A stretch of 64,000 nt of DNA from UBA8941 sp963780545 (GCA_963780545.1 CAWACK010000020.1:124001-188000), one strand, 5' to 3'; positions 45,663 through 53,595 are shown, counted from the stretch's first letter. Numbers and translations are program-made. The notes: generated from the letters alone by a model not told the origin.

Positions 45663-46079
45663 TTAATAAATCTCTATGGATGCATCGCCGACCGATGCCT
45701 TCCCCTCTTGGGTTGCGACTGGCGCTGGTGACTCGAGGACCCTAGCGAGAGCCTTCAAACGACGGCCATTAAGAATCGGCGTAGACTCGCCTAATAGGGT
45801 CCGCTGCGGGCCACTTAAAATTCCGGTAATACTTGGCAAGCTGCCAATCGTCGCACTTGGTCCCCAAGATAGCACTCCACCCAAGGAAGTTAACGTGGGG
45901 ATGTTCTTGACCGTCAAGGGGTTGAGACCTCGGGCGCGGATCTTCCTGATTTCTGATATAACTGGTCTCACTATCTGTGCCGCTGGTGGACATTGGCATG
46001 TCTTGTTTGATGTTCCGGTGTTCAACTTATAATTCCGATGGGTTTGACTCGTTTTCATTTTCACCTCCTCTGAAGTCAA
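45663..46079 (-). CDS. Element protein, 138 residues (last gene of overlapping operon)
   Basis: The protein starts MTSEEVKMKTSQTHRNYKL and contains a run of short beta-type segments with regular SL/TL-G patterns (LTSLGGVLSWGPSATIGSL, PSITGILSGPQRTLLG). No family is recognised. It overlaps the preceding gene by four bases (ATGA), which supports this strand over a 118-residue frame on the opposite strand. The composition might suit a structural or surface protein, but this is only an impression. Confidence 0.55.
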   Translation of the reverse strand: MTSEEVKMKTSQTHRNYKLNTGTSNKTCQCPPAAQIVRPVISEIRKIRARGLNPLTVKNIPTLTSLGGVLSWGPSATIGSLPSITGILSGPQRTLLGESTPILNGRRLKALARVLESPAPVATQEGKASVGDASIEIY

Positions 46080-46429
46080 CTGAATATAGAGGCCTCCGAG
46101 TAGATGTCGTCCTTTGCCTTTTCTTGGGTCTTTTTCACTGCTTCACTTTTCTGCTTGTCCTTGTCGTCAGTGTTGGTCTGAGTTTGGGTATTGAGGCCAG
46201 TGGCAACCGAGGCGAGGAGCTCGCGCAAAGGGCGATGACCGGATTTCCAGACGTCTAAAATAGGGGTCTTAATCTTGGCCTGGGATTGTGTCGAGACTTG
46301 TGGTATCGAAGTCACTTGAAGCAGTCCGTTAGACCGAAGAAAATCAAGGAGCGGTTGTGGCTGCTGGCCTTCCTGTGCGATCGTTGATTTATCTAATGCA
46401 GACTGGAAAACTACTCTTTTGGAAGTCAT
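46076..46429 (-). CDS. Element protein, 117 residues
   Basis: The sequence starts MTSKRVVFQSALDKSTIAQE and is rich in Q, S and T in the middle. It has a charged C-terminal region (DDKDKQKSEAVKKTQEKAK). No membrane segment or known motif is visible. It overlaps both neighbours (one base upstream, four bases downstream), so it is co-translated with them. Confidence 0.55.
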   Translation of the reverse strand: MTSKRVVFQSALDKSTIAQEGQQPQPLLDFLRSNGLLQVTSIPQVSTQSQAKIKTPILDVWKSGHRPLRELLASVATGLNTQTQTNTDDKDKQKSEAVKKTQEKAKDDIYSEASIFS

Positions 46430-47397
46430 TACGTTTTCTCCTTTTCAATTAGCTTGCCGACATAACCATGTTTCTTTAGCTCATCTATTATGCCGTCTCT
46501 AGCTCCTTCTGGCGCAGGTGCCGTGGGTGGTTCATCTATTATAACGGATTTAAGCCCCATTTTCAGGCCAACAATTTGGGTGACAGGACCCGGCGCAGCG
46601 ATCCACTCGGAAGCTAATTCTTTAGCTGACACTATCAGTGTCTTCAGCTCGTTTTCATTGGCCTTAATCTCATTTCTGAGAGAAGTGATAGAGCCCTCTA
46701 GAGAGGACTTCAGGCCCTCGAAGCGCTGATTTTCAAGCTGCTGCGTGAGATTCTCGACCTTCTCCTTGAGCTCCCTGACGTCGGACGACTCCCTGGAAGC
46801 TGACATTATTGGTTTCTTTATCGTTCTAACGCTGTAGGCCTTGTCTGGTGGCGCTATGTTCCCATTTTTGTCGATGTACTCATCAACTTCCTCGTAGGGA
46901 CCCTCAGGTAGCTGAGGCTGACGACCCGCCTCAGTCTTCTCGGTTAGGCTTCGTATATAGTCCGCCATCTGCAGGTCGACGAGTTTTGAGCCGATACTTC
47001 CCGGGGCTTCACCGCTGGCCTCAGCCGGAAAAAGCATCTTAAACATACCAGGATCTTGAATTTTGAGGCGGCCCTTCCACCTTGAAATGTTTATGGCTGA
47101 TTTAACTGTGGGAAGGTCGTCGACCAGGTCCTTGAAAGGATTTTCCTGGTCTAAGGCCTTAGGAGGGGTCCCTTGGGTCTCCTCATTATCCTTGTCAAGT
47201 TGCCTGTCGCCCTTGTGCTCTCGGCGGTAGTGGGCGCTTAGCTCCTGTGGACTTCCTGTGAACGAGCACCCTGTCAAGCCCCTGTAGCGGCAGGAGTAGA
47301 TTCTATTCAGAGGACTCTCTTGAGACACAGGGGCCTGATCCTCCATTGAATCGGGCTCCTGTCCTTCCCCTGTCGTGCGTCCTGAGTTAAACGACAT
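46429..47397 (-). CDS. C2H2 zinc-finger and coiled-coil protein of the element
   Basis: The 322-residue protein has an N-terminal finger with C36, C44, H56 and H61 (YSCRYRGLTGC to ELSAHYRREH), an extended C-X7-C-X11-H-X4-H form. A middle region carries DPGMFKMLFPAEASG. A coiled coil spans about 205-265 (VRELKEKVENLTQQLENQ, SLRNEIKANENELKTL). The C-terminus is a small charged domain ending VGKLIEKEKT. It overlaps neighbours on both sides. A DNA- or RNA-binding scaffold is likely; the role is unknown. Confidence 0.68.
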   Translation of the reverse strand: MSFNSGRTTGEGQEPDSMEDQAPVSQESPLNRIYSCRYRGLTGCSFTGSPQELSAHYRREHKGDRQLDKDNEETQGTPPKALDQENPFKDLVDDLPTVKSAINISRWKGRLKIQDPGMFKMLFPAEASGEAPGSIGSKLVDLQMADYIRSLTEKTEAGRQPQLPEGPYEEVDEYIDKNGNIAPPDKAYSVRTIKKPIMSASRESSDVRELKEKVENLTQQLENQRFEGLKSSLEGSITSLRNEIKANENELKTLIVSAKELASEWIAAPGPVTQIVGLKMGLKSVIIDEPPTAPAPEGARDGIIDELKKHGYVGKLIEKEKT

Positions 47398-47584
47398 AGC
47401 TAATCTTCTCCCTTCTGGGTTCTGGCTTCACATTGTCTATGGGCTTCGACCCTCGTAGATAGATCTTCGGGAGTTCGCCGGTGAGCCTAAAAACCTCTAA
47501 GTTCTCCTGGCGTATCTGAGCGAGTAGGGCCTGAAGTGGTTTTGGCCGGCCATTCAAGAGCCTGATCAGATTGTCGCCGATCAT
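47387..47584 (-). CDS. Small element protein, 65 residues (first gene of overlapping operon)
   Basis: The sequence MIGDNLIRLLNGRPKPLQAL leads into a helical segment (LLAQIRQENLEVFRLTG) and a basic tail. It overlaps the C2H2 gene by 11 bases and is the first gene after the palindrome-rich control region. No family is recognised. Confidence 0.5.
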   Translation of the reverse strand: MIGDNLIRLLNGRPKPLQALLAQIRQENLEVFRLTGELPKIYLRGSKPIDNVKPEPRREKISYVV

Positions 47585-47696
47585 GTTCTATCGGTTATAA
47601 TTTGTATGTATGATGTTAAATAACTTTTATTAATCTTAAGTATGCTTTGTTTTATCCTTTGTGTTATGCTTTGGTTTTTGTACCGAACCACTGTTA

Positions 47697-47713
47697 GAAT
47701 CATGGTATGATTC
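47697..47713. repeat. Inverted repeat with 7-base arms
   Basis: GAATCAT and ATGATTC are separated by GGT. It is the leftmost of three inverted repeats in the divergent control region. Confidence 0.6.
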
Positions 47714-47850
47714 ACTGTATGAAATATTGTGTGAAACGTACCATAATTCAATACCACGCGTTACTGAAACTACAAATCATATAATAACTATTTAGTGATA
47801 AAGTGACAAAAGATGCATATTTTCTATCTCTCGTTTTTTAGCGTTCCTCT

Positions 47851-47866
47851 ATACGAAGCTTCGTAT
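47851..47866. repeat. Perfect 16-base palindrome
   Basis: ATACGAAGCTTCGTAT reads the same on both strands. It is followed at once by a second palindrome, ATCATATGAT (47865-47874), overlapping it by two bases. Confidence 0.7.
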
Positions 47867-47883
47867 CATATGATAATAATGGT

Positions 47884-47905
47884 ACAAAAAATACGTATTT
47901 TTTGT
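47884..47905. repeat. Perfect 22-base palindrome
   Basis: The arm ACAAAAAATAC is followed by its exact complement, centred at 47894/47895. It lies 18 bases after the preceding 16-base palindrome and shares the core ATACG/CGTAT with it, so the same dimeric protein may bind both. Confidence 0.7.
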
Positions 47906-48007
47906 CATTCGAACTTTCGTATTTTTCCGATCTACACGTATAAAACTCCATCTTGTTATTGACATGATTAGTACAACGGCCTAGGCTGGGTCGGAGGAGG
48001 AATTGAA

Positions 48008-48322
48008 ATGGAGCAACGAGTCGCTAAAGGGAAAATATTCTGTCCAGATAGAAATACGCTTGAACATATTTTAAAAGAAGCGGCTGAGGCCTTCGGCAGT
48101 GAAGCCACGATCTCCCCAGTCATGTGGAGTCGCGACGGGGATTACTTTGCGTATATTAACTGGTTTGGAACAGGTCCAGAAGTCCGAGGGTGGCGTGATT
48201 TACCCCCAACGCCAGATCAGAAGTCCACTTTATTCAACTTGGGTTTAGGTATCCCCGCAACACGCGGTGAGGCTTCTGACTTGCTCGATCGGGTGCTGAG
48301 TAAAAGGAAGTCTCAGCCATGA
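48008..48322 (+). CDS. Small element protein preceding the P-loop ATPase
   Basis: The 104-residue protein starts MEQRVAKGKIFCPDRNTLEH. Its C-terminus (TPDQKSTLFNLGL, IPATRGEASDLLDRVL) resembles a short motif found at the ends of replication-associated proteins of phages and plasmids. Strong GGAGGAGG precedes the ATG. It overlaps the ATPase gene by four bases (ATGA). It may be an accessory replication factor. Confidence 0.6.
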   Translation: MEQRVAKGKIFCPDRNTLEHILKEAAEAFGSEATISPVMWSRDGDYFAYINWFGTGPEVRGWRDLPPTPDQKSTLFNLGLGIPATRGEASDLLDRVLSKRKSQP

Positions 48323-49980
48323 TCGTCGAGGATAAAAATAAAATATCATCTTCTACCTCCACCCCCTATGCATATAGTTTAGAGGAAGAGGCCAAGGCCA
48401 ACAAGCAGGCTCAGGCATGGAAGGCAGCGCTTGAAAGGGCAAAACAGCCCATGAGTGACCAGTTTGTTATAAAGGTTCTTGGACGTACAATAAAACACGA
48501 CGAGGAAAACAAGCAAATCACATTCTACGGTATGGTTCAGAACTACACTTACGAAGACCAGCAAAACCTGATGTTCTCTGCCCCTAGTGCAACGGGTAAA
48601 AGCTACATCGCCCTACAGGTCGCTGAAATCTTCCCGAAGAGCGACGTCGACAGGAAGGGCTACGTCTCGAAAAAGGCCTTTTTCCACACGAACATGCAGC
48701 TCCAGACAGCTGACGGCAAACCCCTGAAGAGTCGCCCCGAGTACATTATCGACCACCTCGAGGATTGGGAGGATAGCAATCCTAAGCCTGAAGCTCCTGG
48801 TTTCGGCGATAAGTCGAAGGAGGCAGTAAACGCTCGTCACACACTTACAGAGTGGAGGTTGAAGAGGAAAGAAGAGTACCGTAAGGTGCGCGATGAGTGG
48901 GATTCGATCGAGAAGTTCTATGTCCTGGACCTTTCCAAGCGCATAATAATCTTCAAAGATGTCCCCGACGACCAGGTTTTGCAGCCACTGAGGAGCCTTC
49001 TCAGCCACGACGAGAAGGAACTCATCGTCGAGATCACCGACAAGACGGCTAGCGGCGGCAACCTGACGAAGAAGGTGAAGCTGATCGGATATCCAACCGT
49101 GGTGTTCTGTCAGGCAGCCTTCAGCCCAGACGAACAGGAGCGCACGAGATTCTTCATCGTATCCCCGGACATGGACCAGGGTAAATTAAGCGATAGCCTG
49201 AATTTACAGGCCGAGAATCTACAGGATAGAGATACCTTCAAGGGAAAAATCGATTCAGACCCGGATAGAGCAGCCCTGAAGGCCAGGATAGAACTCATAA
49301 AAGCCGCAAACATTCAGCAGATAATAATTAAGCCTGAGGACATGGAGGTCCTTAAAACCGAGTTTGAGCGGGGCAAAGATAATTCGAAACGAGACTTAGC
49401 TCCACGCGATCAGCGAGATTTTCCCCACCTAATAGCAATGGCCAAGGGTCACGCCCTCTTCAATCTCCCTCAAAGAGAATACACTCCAAACGGGAACCTG
49501 ACAGCCAAACTAGAGGACCTAGAAGCAGCTGAAGGCATGTTAAAAAAAGTGATGGAGGCAAACAGGTACGAATTACCGCCCTACGTCTACGGTTGGTGGA
49601 TAGATTCATTAAAACAACTACTCGAAGCCACGGAAGATACAGGTTTAACTAAGACGGGGTTCAGCCAATCCTACTATCAGCGCTTTAAATCGAGGTTGAG
49701 CGACAGATCGAGGAAACGCCTGATAACTGTACTCGAGGATGCCGGATTCATGGAGGAGAAGACGGATCCAGCCGATAAGAGAACCACCAAACTATATGCA
49801 TTGGGGGTAGGGGTAGAGAATGAAAAAAAATATTCTCAGCCAGACCCGAAGAAGGTGGAATTTGTCGGTGAGGTTCTCCACGAGCATCCCTGGATGACGT
49901 CTGAGGAAGTAGCCAGGTCTCTTGACGTCCCGGTAGAGGAAGCTACGGGGTTGCTTGAAGCCCTTGAGAGGGACATCTGA
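48319..49980 (+). CDS. P-loop ATPase, probable replication helicase of the element
   Basis: The 553-residue protein has a Walker A motif A-P-S-A-T-G-K-S at 88-95 and a Walker B-like strand (KRIIIFKDVPDD, 207-218). A sensor-like strand follows (PTVVFCQAAF), then an arginine-finger-like segment DEQERTRFFIVSPD. This order matches AAA+ or SF3-like helicases of archaeal plasmids and viruses. The C-terminal part (about 440-553) has two winged-helix-like regions, the last with TSEEVARSLDVPVEEATGLL. No primase motif was recognised. It is coupled to the 104-residue protein and is the best candidate for the replication motor. Confidence 0.75.
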   Translation: MIVEDKNKISSSTSTPYAYSLEEEAKANKQAQAWKAALERAKQPMSDQFVIKVLGRTIKHDEENKQITFYGMVQNYTYEDQQNLMFSAPSATGKSYIALQVAEIFPKSDVDRKGYVSKKAFFHTNMQLQTADGKPLKSRPEYIIDHLEDWEDSNPKPEAPGFGDKSKEAVNARHTLTEWRLKRKEEYRKVRDEWDSIEKFYVLDLSKRIIIFKDVPDDQVLQPLRSLLSHDEKELIVEITDKTASGGNLTKKVKLIGYPTVVFCQAAFSPDEQERTRFFIVSPDMDQGKLSDSLNLQAENLQDRDTFKGKIDSDPDRAALKARIELIKAANIQQIIIKPEDMEVLKTEFERGKDNSKRDLAPRDQRDFPHLIAMAKGHALFNLPQREYTPNGNLTAKLEDLEAAEGMLKKVMEANRYELPPYVYGWWIDSLKQLLEATEDTGLTKTGFSQSYYQRFKSRLSDRSRKRLITVLEDAGFMEEKTDPADKRTTKLYALGVGVENEKKYSQPDPKKVEFVGEVLHEHPWMTSEEVARSLDVPVEEATGLLEALERDI

Positions 49981-50024
49981 GGCTACGTAGAGCATGCTCC
50001 AGGCGATTGGTGGGGGTGGAGTGC

Positions 50025-50186
50025 ATGACTGATCAGCTGTTCAAGTTCCGTGTTGAGAGTGCGACAGCCCTATTCCGCAACCTCTGGCGGTGCAAGGATT
50101 GCATGAATATCAGAGACTCCAAGGAGTCACTTAAATGGTCCAATGTGCGTGCGCTACTACAAACTAACAGAAGGTCGATTCTTTAG
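50025..50186 (+). CDS. Short element protein, 53 residues
   Basis: ATG at 50025 follows GGTGGAG at good spacing. The frame encodes MTDQLFKFRVESATALFRNL, WRCKDCMN with a CX2C pair, and a basic end (LLQTNRRSIL). It ends two bases before the next gene starts, so the two are probably co-translated. No family is recognised. Confidence 0.45.
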   Translation: MTDQLFKFRVESATALFRNLWRCKDCMNIRDSKESLKWSNVRALLQTNRRSIL

Positions 50187-50188
50187 CA

Positions 50189-50431
50189 ATGAAAAGGCAC
50201 GAGGGCGTTTCAAAGGACGACGCGAAGGCTCTTTCAGTTGGGATTGATCTTGAAAGTTGCAGCGACCGGAATCTCCTTTTAGTTTACAAAGAAGAATTGT
50301 GGAGTCTTTCAAGCGGAAAGAAGGCTGGTTTTTCAGCTTCTGTGAGTCGTCGGTTTAGAAAAATGGGTATTTTAAAAATTCATGAACTAACTCTTACTGA
50401 AAAGGGGAAAAAGCTTCTCGACGAAGCCTAA
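50189..50431 (+). CDS. Small winged-helix-like element protein, 80 residues
   Basis: The sequence MKRHEGVSKDDAKALSVGID is followed by helices and the end SVSRRFRKMGILKIHELTL, TEKGKKLLDEA. The tail resembles a winged helix (TEKGKKLL). It could be a regulator of the element. The identification is tentative. Confidence 0.5.
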   Translation: MKRHEGVSKDDAKALSVGIDLESCSDRNLLLVYKEELWSLSSGKKAGFSASVSRRFRKMGILKIHELTLTEKGKKLLDEA

Positions 50432-50513
50432 CCTTCGAGGAGGCTGCGAGAAAACAAAGCATGTATTTTTTATATCTTATAGAAGTAAATATAAATTATG
50501 GTTTACACTAAAA

Positions 50514-50984
50514 ATGGAGAAGAGTGGGCTTAAGTTTCGAGCTGAAAGAAATTCGGATTTTATGATATTTTGGGCAATTACCTTACTCACCGCAGTCACC
50601 GGAATCATAGAATTAATAACATATATGGCATCTGAAGAGATTAAATTACCTATACCATTCGATTATCTATATATTCTATCAATATTACAAGAATTATTTC
50701 AAATTATTATACCATCAATATTATATTTTGTATTTGTTTTTATAATTATATATTCTATTGAAAGAGTTAGTATTATATATAAAGAGAATTATGATTTAAC
50801 ATATGAGGGGCATTTAGGTAGCGATATTCTAGATTATACAAAAAATAATCCTACCTTTATCGATAAGTTGATAGATAAAGATAAAGAAAAAGATATATTT
50901 AATGACCTAATTAAATTAACAATATATATCATTATTATATTTGCGAGTGTATATTATGATGGGTTATTACAGCATATATTTTAG
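50514..50984 (+). CDS. AT-rich gene for a membrane protein, 156 residues
   Basis: The protein has membrane segments at about 18-40, 52-80 (YLYILSILQELFQIIIPSIL, YFVFVFIIIYSI) and near the C-terminus (LTIYIIIIFASVYY), with a charged loop between. The gene uses AT-rich codons (many ATA and ATT isoleucines) far more than its neighbours and stands out in composition. This suggests a separate, recent origin. The function is unknown; a membrane effector is possible but not shown. Confidence 0.6.
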   Translation: MEKSGLKFRAERNSDFMIFWAITLLTAVTGIIELITYMASEEIKLPIPFDYLYILSILQELFQIIIPSILYFVFVFIIIYSIERVSIIYKENYDLTYEGHLGSDILDYTKNNPTFIDKLIDKDKEKDIFNDLIKLTIYIIIIFASVYYDGLLQHIF

Positions 50985-51070
50985 ACATTTTTCAAGCCAT
51001 TTACAGATAGAGACTATCCGCTTTTTTAGCAAGCCTACCGAAGTATCCGAATTTTCTTTGTTCTCGATTC

Positions 51071-51271
51071 TTATCGATTTGTCATTTCTTCTCGTGGGGT
51101 GTCGGGTTTGTAAATGAGGAGCGAAACCAAAAGAACAGTCACAATTCCTATACCCATAAGAGTTCTCCAATATGGGATCAATGTACCTAGAAAATCATAT
51201 AGAACCTGGACAGCAAAGGCAAGAGCCACACCATAAATCGTTAACCGAACATCCAATCTCATAATTATCAC
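51071..51271 (-). CDS. Small two-helix membrane protein, 66 residues
   Basis: The sequence MIIMRLDVRLTIYGVALAFA, VQVLYDFLGTLIPY and TLMGIGIVTVLLVSLLIY has two membrane segments and a charged C-terminal tail (PDTPREEMTNR). Such small membrane proteins are common in archaeal viruses and plasmids. No family is recognised. Confidence 0.55.
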   Translation of the reverse strand: MIIMRLDVRLTIYGVALAFAVQVLYDFLGTLIPYWRTLMGIGIVTVLLVSLLIYKPDTPREEMTNR

Positions 51272-51508
51272 CTCTAAAATATTTCTTAATAAAATATATC
51301 TGTTTATTTTAGGTCTTCATATCTTGGTTACACACGCATTTTCGCAGCTCCTCGATTATATCAGCACTTGGTACTTTGCTCATATCAGTATCGAGTCAAT
51401 AGTACTAGAGTTTGGCATCGATGATCCGGCAGATTGTGTGAAATTCCCTTTCGTACAAGCCTAAAATCTTCTTCTCTAATTCCCCATTTAGTTCATGCGC
51501 CCTACATG
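51272..51508. other. Element spacer with possible gene remnant
   Basis: No convincing complete gene is seen. On the minus strand, 51405 to about 51500 encodes LNGELEKKILGLYEREFHTI and CRIIDAKL in a frame different from the winged-helix gene just upstream. It could be the tail of a broken gene. Confidence 0.3.
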
Positions 51509-51742
51509 CTATACTCCGGGGATCGTGGCGATGCGTTTGAGACTCTCCAGATCTCCCTTGGAGACCCAGCCGGTGAAACCGCGTCGCCACTTCACCTCGA
51601 TGAAGCCCTCTTTCTTCAGCTCGGCGACGATCTTCTCAACCTCCGATCGCTCGATACCGGTAATGCTGGAGAGTTTAGTTATGCTGTAGCCCGTTGGGTT
51701 CTGAGCCGCTTCCCATACCTTAACTACGTTTTGAAGTTCCAT
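51509..51742 (-). CDS. Winged-helix regulator of the element, 77 residues
   Basis: The protein is a single winged-helix domain: ITKLSSITGIERSEVEKIV, AELKKEGFIEVKWRRGF and a beta wing (TGWVSKGDLESLK). It begins MELQNVVKVWEAAQ. It lies next to the broken integrase and could have controlled it. A transcription factor role is likely, with the target unknown. Confidence 0.62.
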   Translation of the reverse strand: MELQNVVKVWEAAQNPTGYSITKLSSITGIERSEVEKIVAELKKEGFIEVKWRRGFTGWVSKGDLESLKRIATIPGV

Positions 51743-51804
51743 GAATTGCCTAAAGGTTAATGAGGTATAATAAATGAATAAAATAAGCTACTGCTTGAGG
51801 CTTT

Positions 51805-53050
51805 CTACGGTAATGGATTAGTTAGTTCACCCATCATCTGAACCGCCTTGTCCGTCACCTTGTCGAGTTCTTCCAGGTTTGATATCGGGGCGGTTTCTCC
51901 TCTGGCTTTCACGAAGATCATCAACCCAAACAAGGCGCTTTGCAACTCCTTGATTTGCTCCTTGAGTTCACCGACTTCACTGGCCTTTTCCTCGAAGTCT
52001 GTGGATTCTGATGCGGAGCCGGTCGGCCTCCTTTTTAGGTATATGCTGTGGGTCCTCGCTGAGTATGTTCAGCCACTTAGAGGCCTCGACGTATTTTTCT
52101 TCATAAAACTCTGGATCGAGCTCGGGGCTCTTATCATAGCCCAGGGCATCGATCACGTGGCCCATCATGTATTCCGCGATTTCCCTATCGACGCCTGAGA
52201 GGGCCCACCTGGATCGAAAAATAGAGCGGAGCCGGTGTAGATTATACCCGTAACGGTTACCTGTGGAGCCATTTTTCAACTTCTCAACGTATCCTCTGCG
52301 CTGCAGGGTCCTGGCCCACTGCTTCTGCAGAAATGGCTATCGTTCCCCGCTTCGCTGAAGATAGGGCCTGGCCGGTCACCTCTCTGCCTGAGGTACAGGC
52401 CTAAGCAGCCTGCACGCGTCGTGGCCAATGAAGGTGTAGAAGGGTTTTATGTTCTTTGAATCCCTTCCTGCCACTGATGTCTATTCGTATCGGCCCCTCA
52501 GGCTTCTTCCGTAGCTGACTTAGCATGTTCTCAAGGCCGGTGTTGTTCCACCTGGTAAAACAATCCTCGTCTAGGGCTGACTGGAACATGATTGTCCATA
52601 TCGCTTGGTGCTTCGGTTTGCTGGATTGGATCATGTCCTTAACTATTTCAAATGTCAGTTTGCTACTCACCGGCTCCTTGACGCTGTGGACTCTGCTTAT
52701 CCAGGGGTAGGTCCGCGCGACTGTAGGCGAAAAACGACCTCAGCGCGGTGATGTACCCCTTCTTGCTGCTTGCCCTTAGCTCCGCTTGTGAATTTACCCA
52801 CCTCTCAACGGCATCGAGTATAAGGTACGGTCTACCCTGCCTCGAAGGTCCTCTAGCTGCTTTTCGATTAGCTGATCCGGGGTGAGTCCGGCCAGATCCG
52901 GCTCATGTTCGTTACAGTAGGTCAGAAACCTCTTTAGTCTCAGGCTGCCGTTACGAAAAAAGTTGGGTGAAACGCTGCCCTTCCAGTTGCGGACGGAGAC
53001 CCACCCCTCGGGTAATATCCTTAACCAAAACCTTTGATGACATTCCAAAC
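51805..53050 (-). pseudogene. Tyrosine recombinase (integrase) destroyed by multiple frameshifts
   Basis: Reading the minus strand from 53050, the pieces switch frame repeatedly. They are an N-terminal part (RLKRFLTYCNEHEPDLAGLT), a SAM-like core-binding piece (ILDAVERWVNSQAELRASS, KKGYITALRSFFAYSRADLP), and the catalytic start (VSSKLTFEIVKDMIQSS). Next come KPFYTFIGHDACRLL, LGLYLRQRGDRPGPIFSEAG, LQKQWARTLQRRGYVEKL with GYNLHRLRSIFRSRW and MMGHVIDALGY, and a coiled-coil tail (EVGELKEQIKELQSALFG). The HXXR and GH motifs and the tyrosine region survive, but about six frame changes lie within 1.25 kb. The promoter of uL16 begins just beyond its start. Confidence 0.82.
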
Positions 53051-53094
53051 ATAAATGTTTTAAGAATCCTGATGTGCTTGACTGTGGATAAACC

Positions 53095-53595
53095 TTGAAC
53101 GCTAGGAACTTCAGAAACCCCGACCGCATGGCCTATACGAGGCGTAAATTCATGGGCGGCATACCCGGCAGCAAAATCGTAAAGTTCACTATGGGCAATA
53201 CTGGCAAAAAGTTCCCGATGAAAGTCGAGCTGATAAACCTACAGCACGGCCAAATCAGGCACAACAGCCTCGAGTCAGCCCGAATTGCGGCGAACAGGCA
53301 ACTGGAGCTCCAACTTGGCACCGAATTCTACGTCATGAAGGTGGTCCCCTTCCCTCACATTGTGCTAAGGGAACACAAGAGAGTGAACGTAGCCCAGGCT
53401 GATCGCTTCCAAGAGGGTATGAAACGCCCATATGGAAAGCCTACGGGAACAGCGGCACGTGTGAAGCGCGGCGAACCGTTAATTGTAATCGAAGTTGAGC
53501 ATGAGGGCGTGGAGATCGCGAAAGAGGCTCTTAAGAGGGCTATGGATAAGTTCCCACTCCCCAGCAGGATCTTCGTCGAAGAAAACACCAATTAA
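53095..53595 (+). CDS. rpl10e: Ribosomal protein uL16 (archaeal L10e)
   Basis: The 166-residue protein has YTRRKFMGGIPGSKIVKFT, RIAANRQLELQLGTEFYV, VVPFPHIVLREHK and an AGADR-like segment replaced by AQADRFQEGMKRPYGKP. It binds near the peptidyl-transferase centre of the large subunit. An in-frame TAA sits two codons upstream, so the TTG at 53095 is the only ordinary start. TAAATGTTTTAAG near 53052-53064 is a likely promoter, placing the right edge of the element at about 53.05 kb. Confidence 0.93.
   Translation: MNARNFRNPDRMAYTRRKFMGGIPGSKIVKFTMGNTGKKFPMKVELINLQHGQIRHNSLESARIAANRQLELQLGTEFYVMKVVPFPHIVLREHKRVNVAQADRFQEGMKRPYGKPTGTAARVKRGEPLIVIEVEHEGVEIAKEALKRAMDKFPLPSRIFVEENTN

Larger units (their letters stand above)
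47585..48007. promoter_or_regulatory. Palindrome-rich divergent control region, possible origin
   Basis: These 423 AT-rich bases separate two outward-reading gene blocks of the element. They hold at least three perfect inverted repeats, listed separately, several copies of the short sequence TACG/CGTA, and a TATA-like GTATAAAAC near 47938. GGAGGAGG at about 47993-48000 is the ribosome-binding site of the plus-strand block. Divergent promoters are likely. The clustering of palindromes in AT-rich DNA next to an ATPase gene also fits a replication origin. Confidence 0.5.
43850..53050. mobile_element. Integrated genetic element (virus- or plasmid-like), immobilised
   Basis: Between two housekeeping operons lie about 9.2 kb of mostly short orphan genes, with AT-rich islands, overlapping gene blocks on both strands and a palindrome-rich control region. 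There is also a P-loop ATPase, a C2H2-finger protein, small membrane proteins, a winged-helix regulator and a tyrosine integrase at the right end. The content is typical of archaeal integrated plasmids or viruses. No capsid or packaging gene was recognised. I could not find the direct repeats of attL and attR or a tRNA target, so both ends are approximate. The integrase is destroyed by frameshifts, so excision is unlikely without help. Confidence 0.8.

Noticed and set aside
45676..46032. 118-codon plus-strand frame opposite the 138-residue element gene
   Set aside because: The minus-strand gene overlaps its neighbour by ATGA and belongs to a coupled operon. The plus-strand frame has no ribosome-binding site or neighbours on its strand.
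43829..53095. Direct repeats marking attL and attR of the element
   Set aside because: I compared both edges by eye and found only short matches (seven bases). No support for an exact attachment site.
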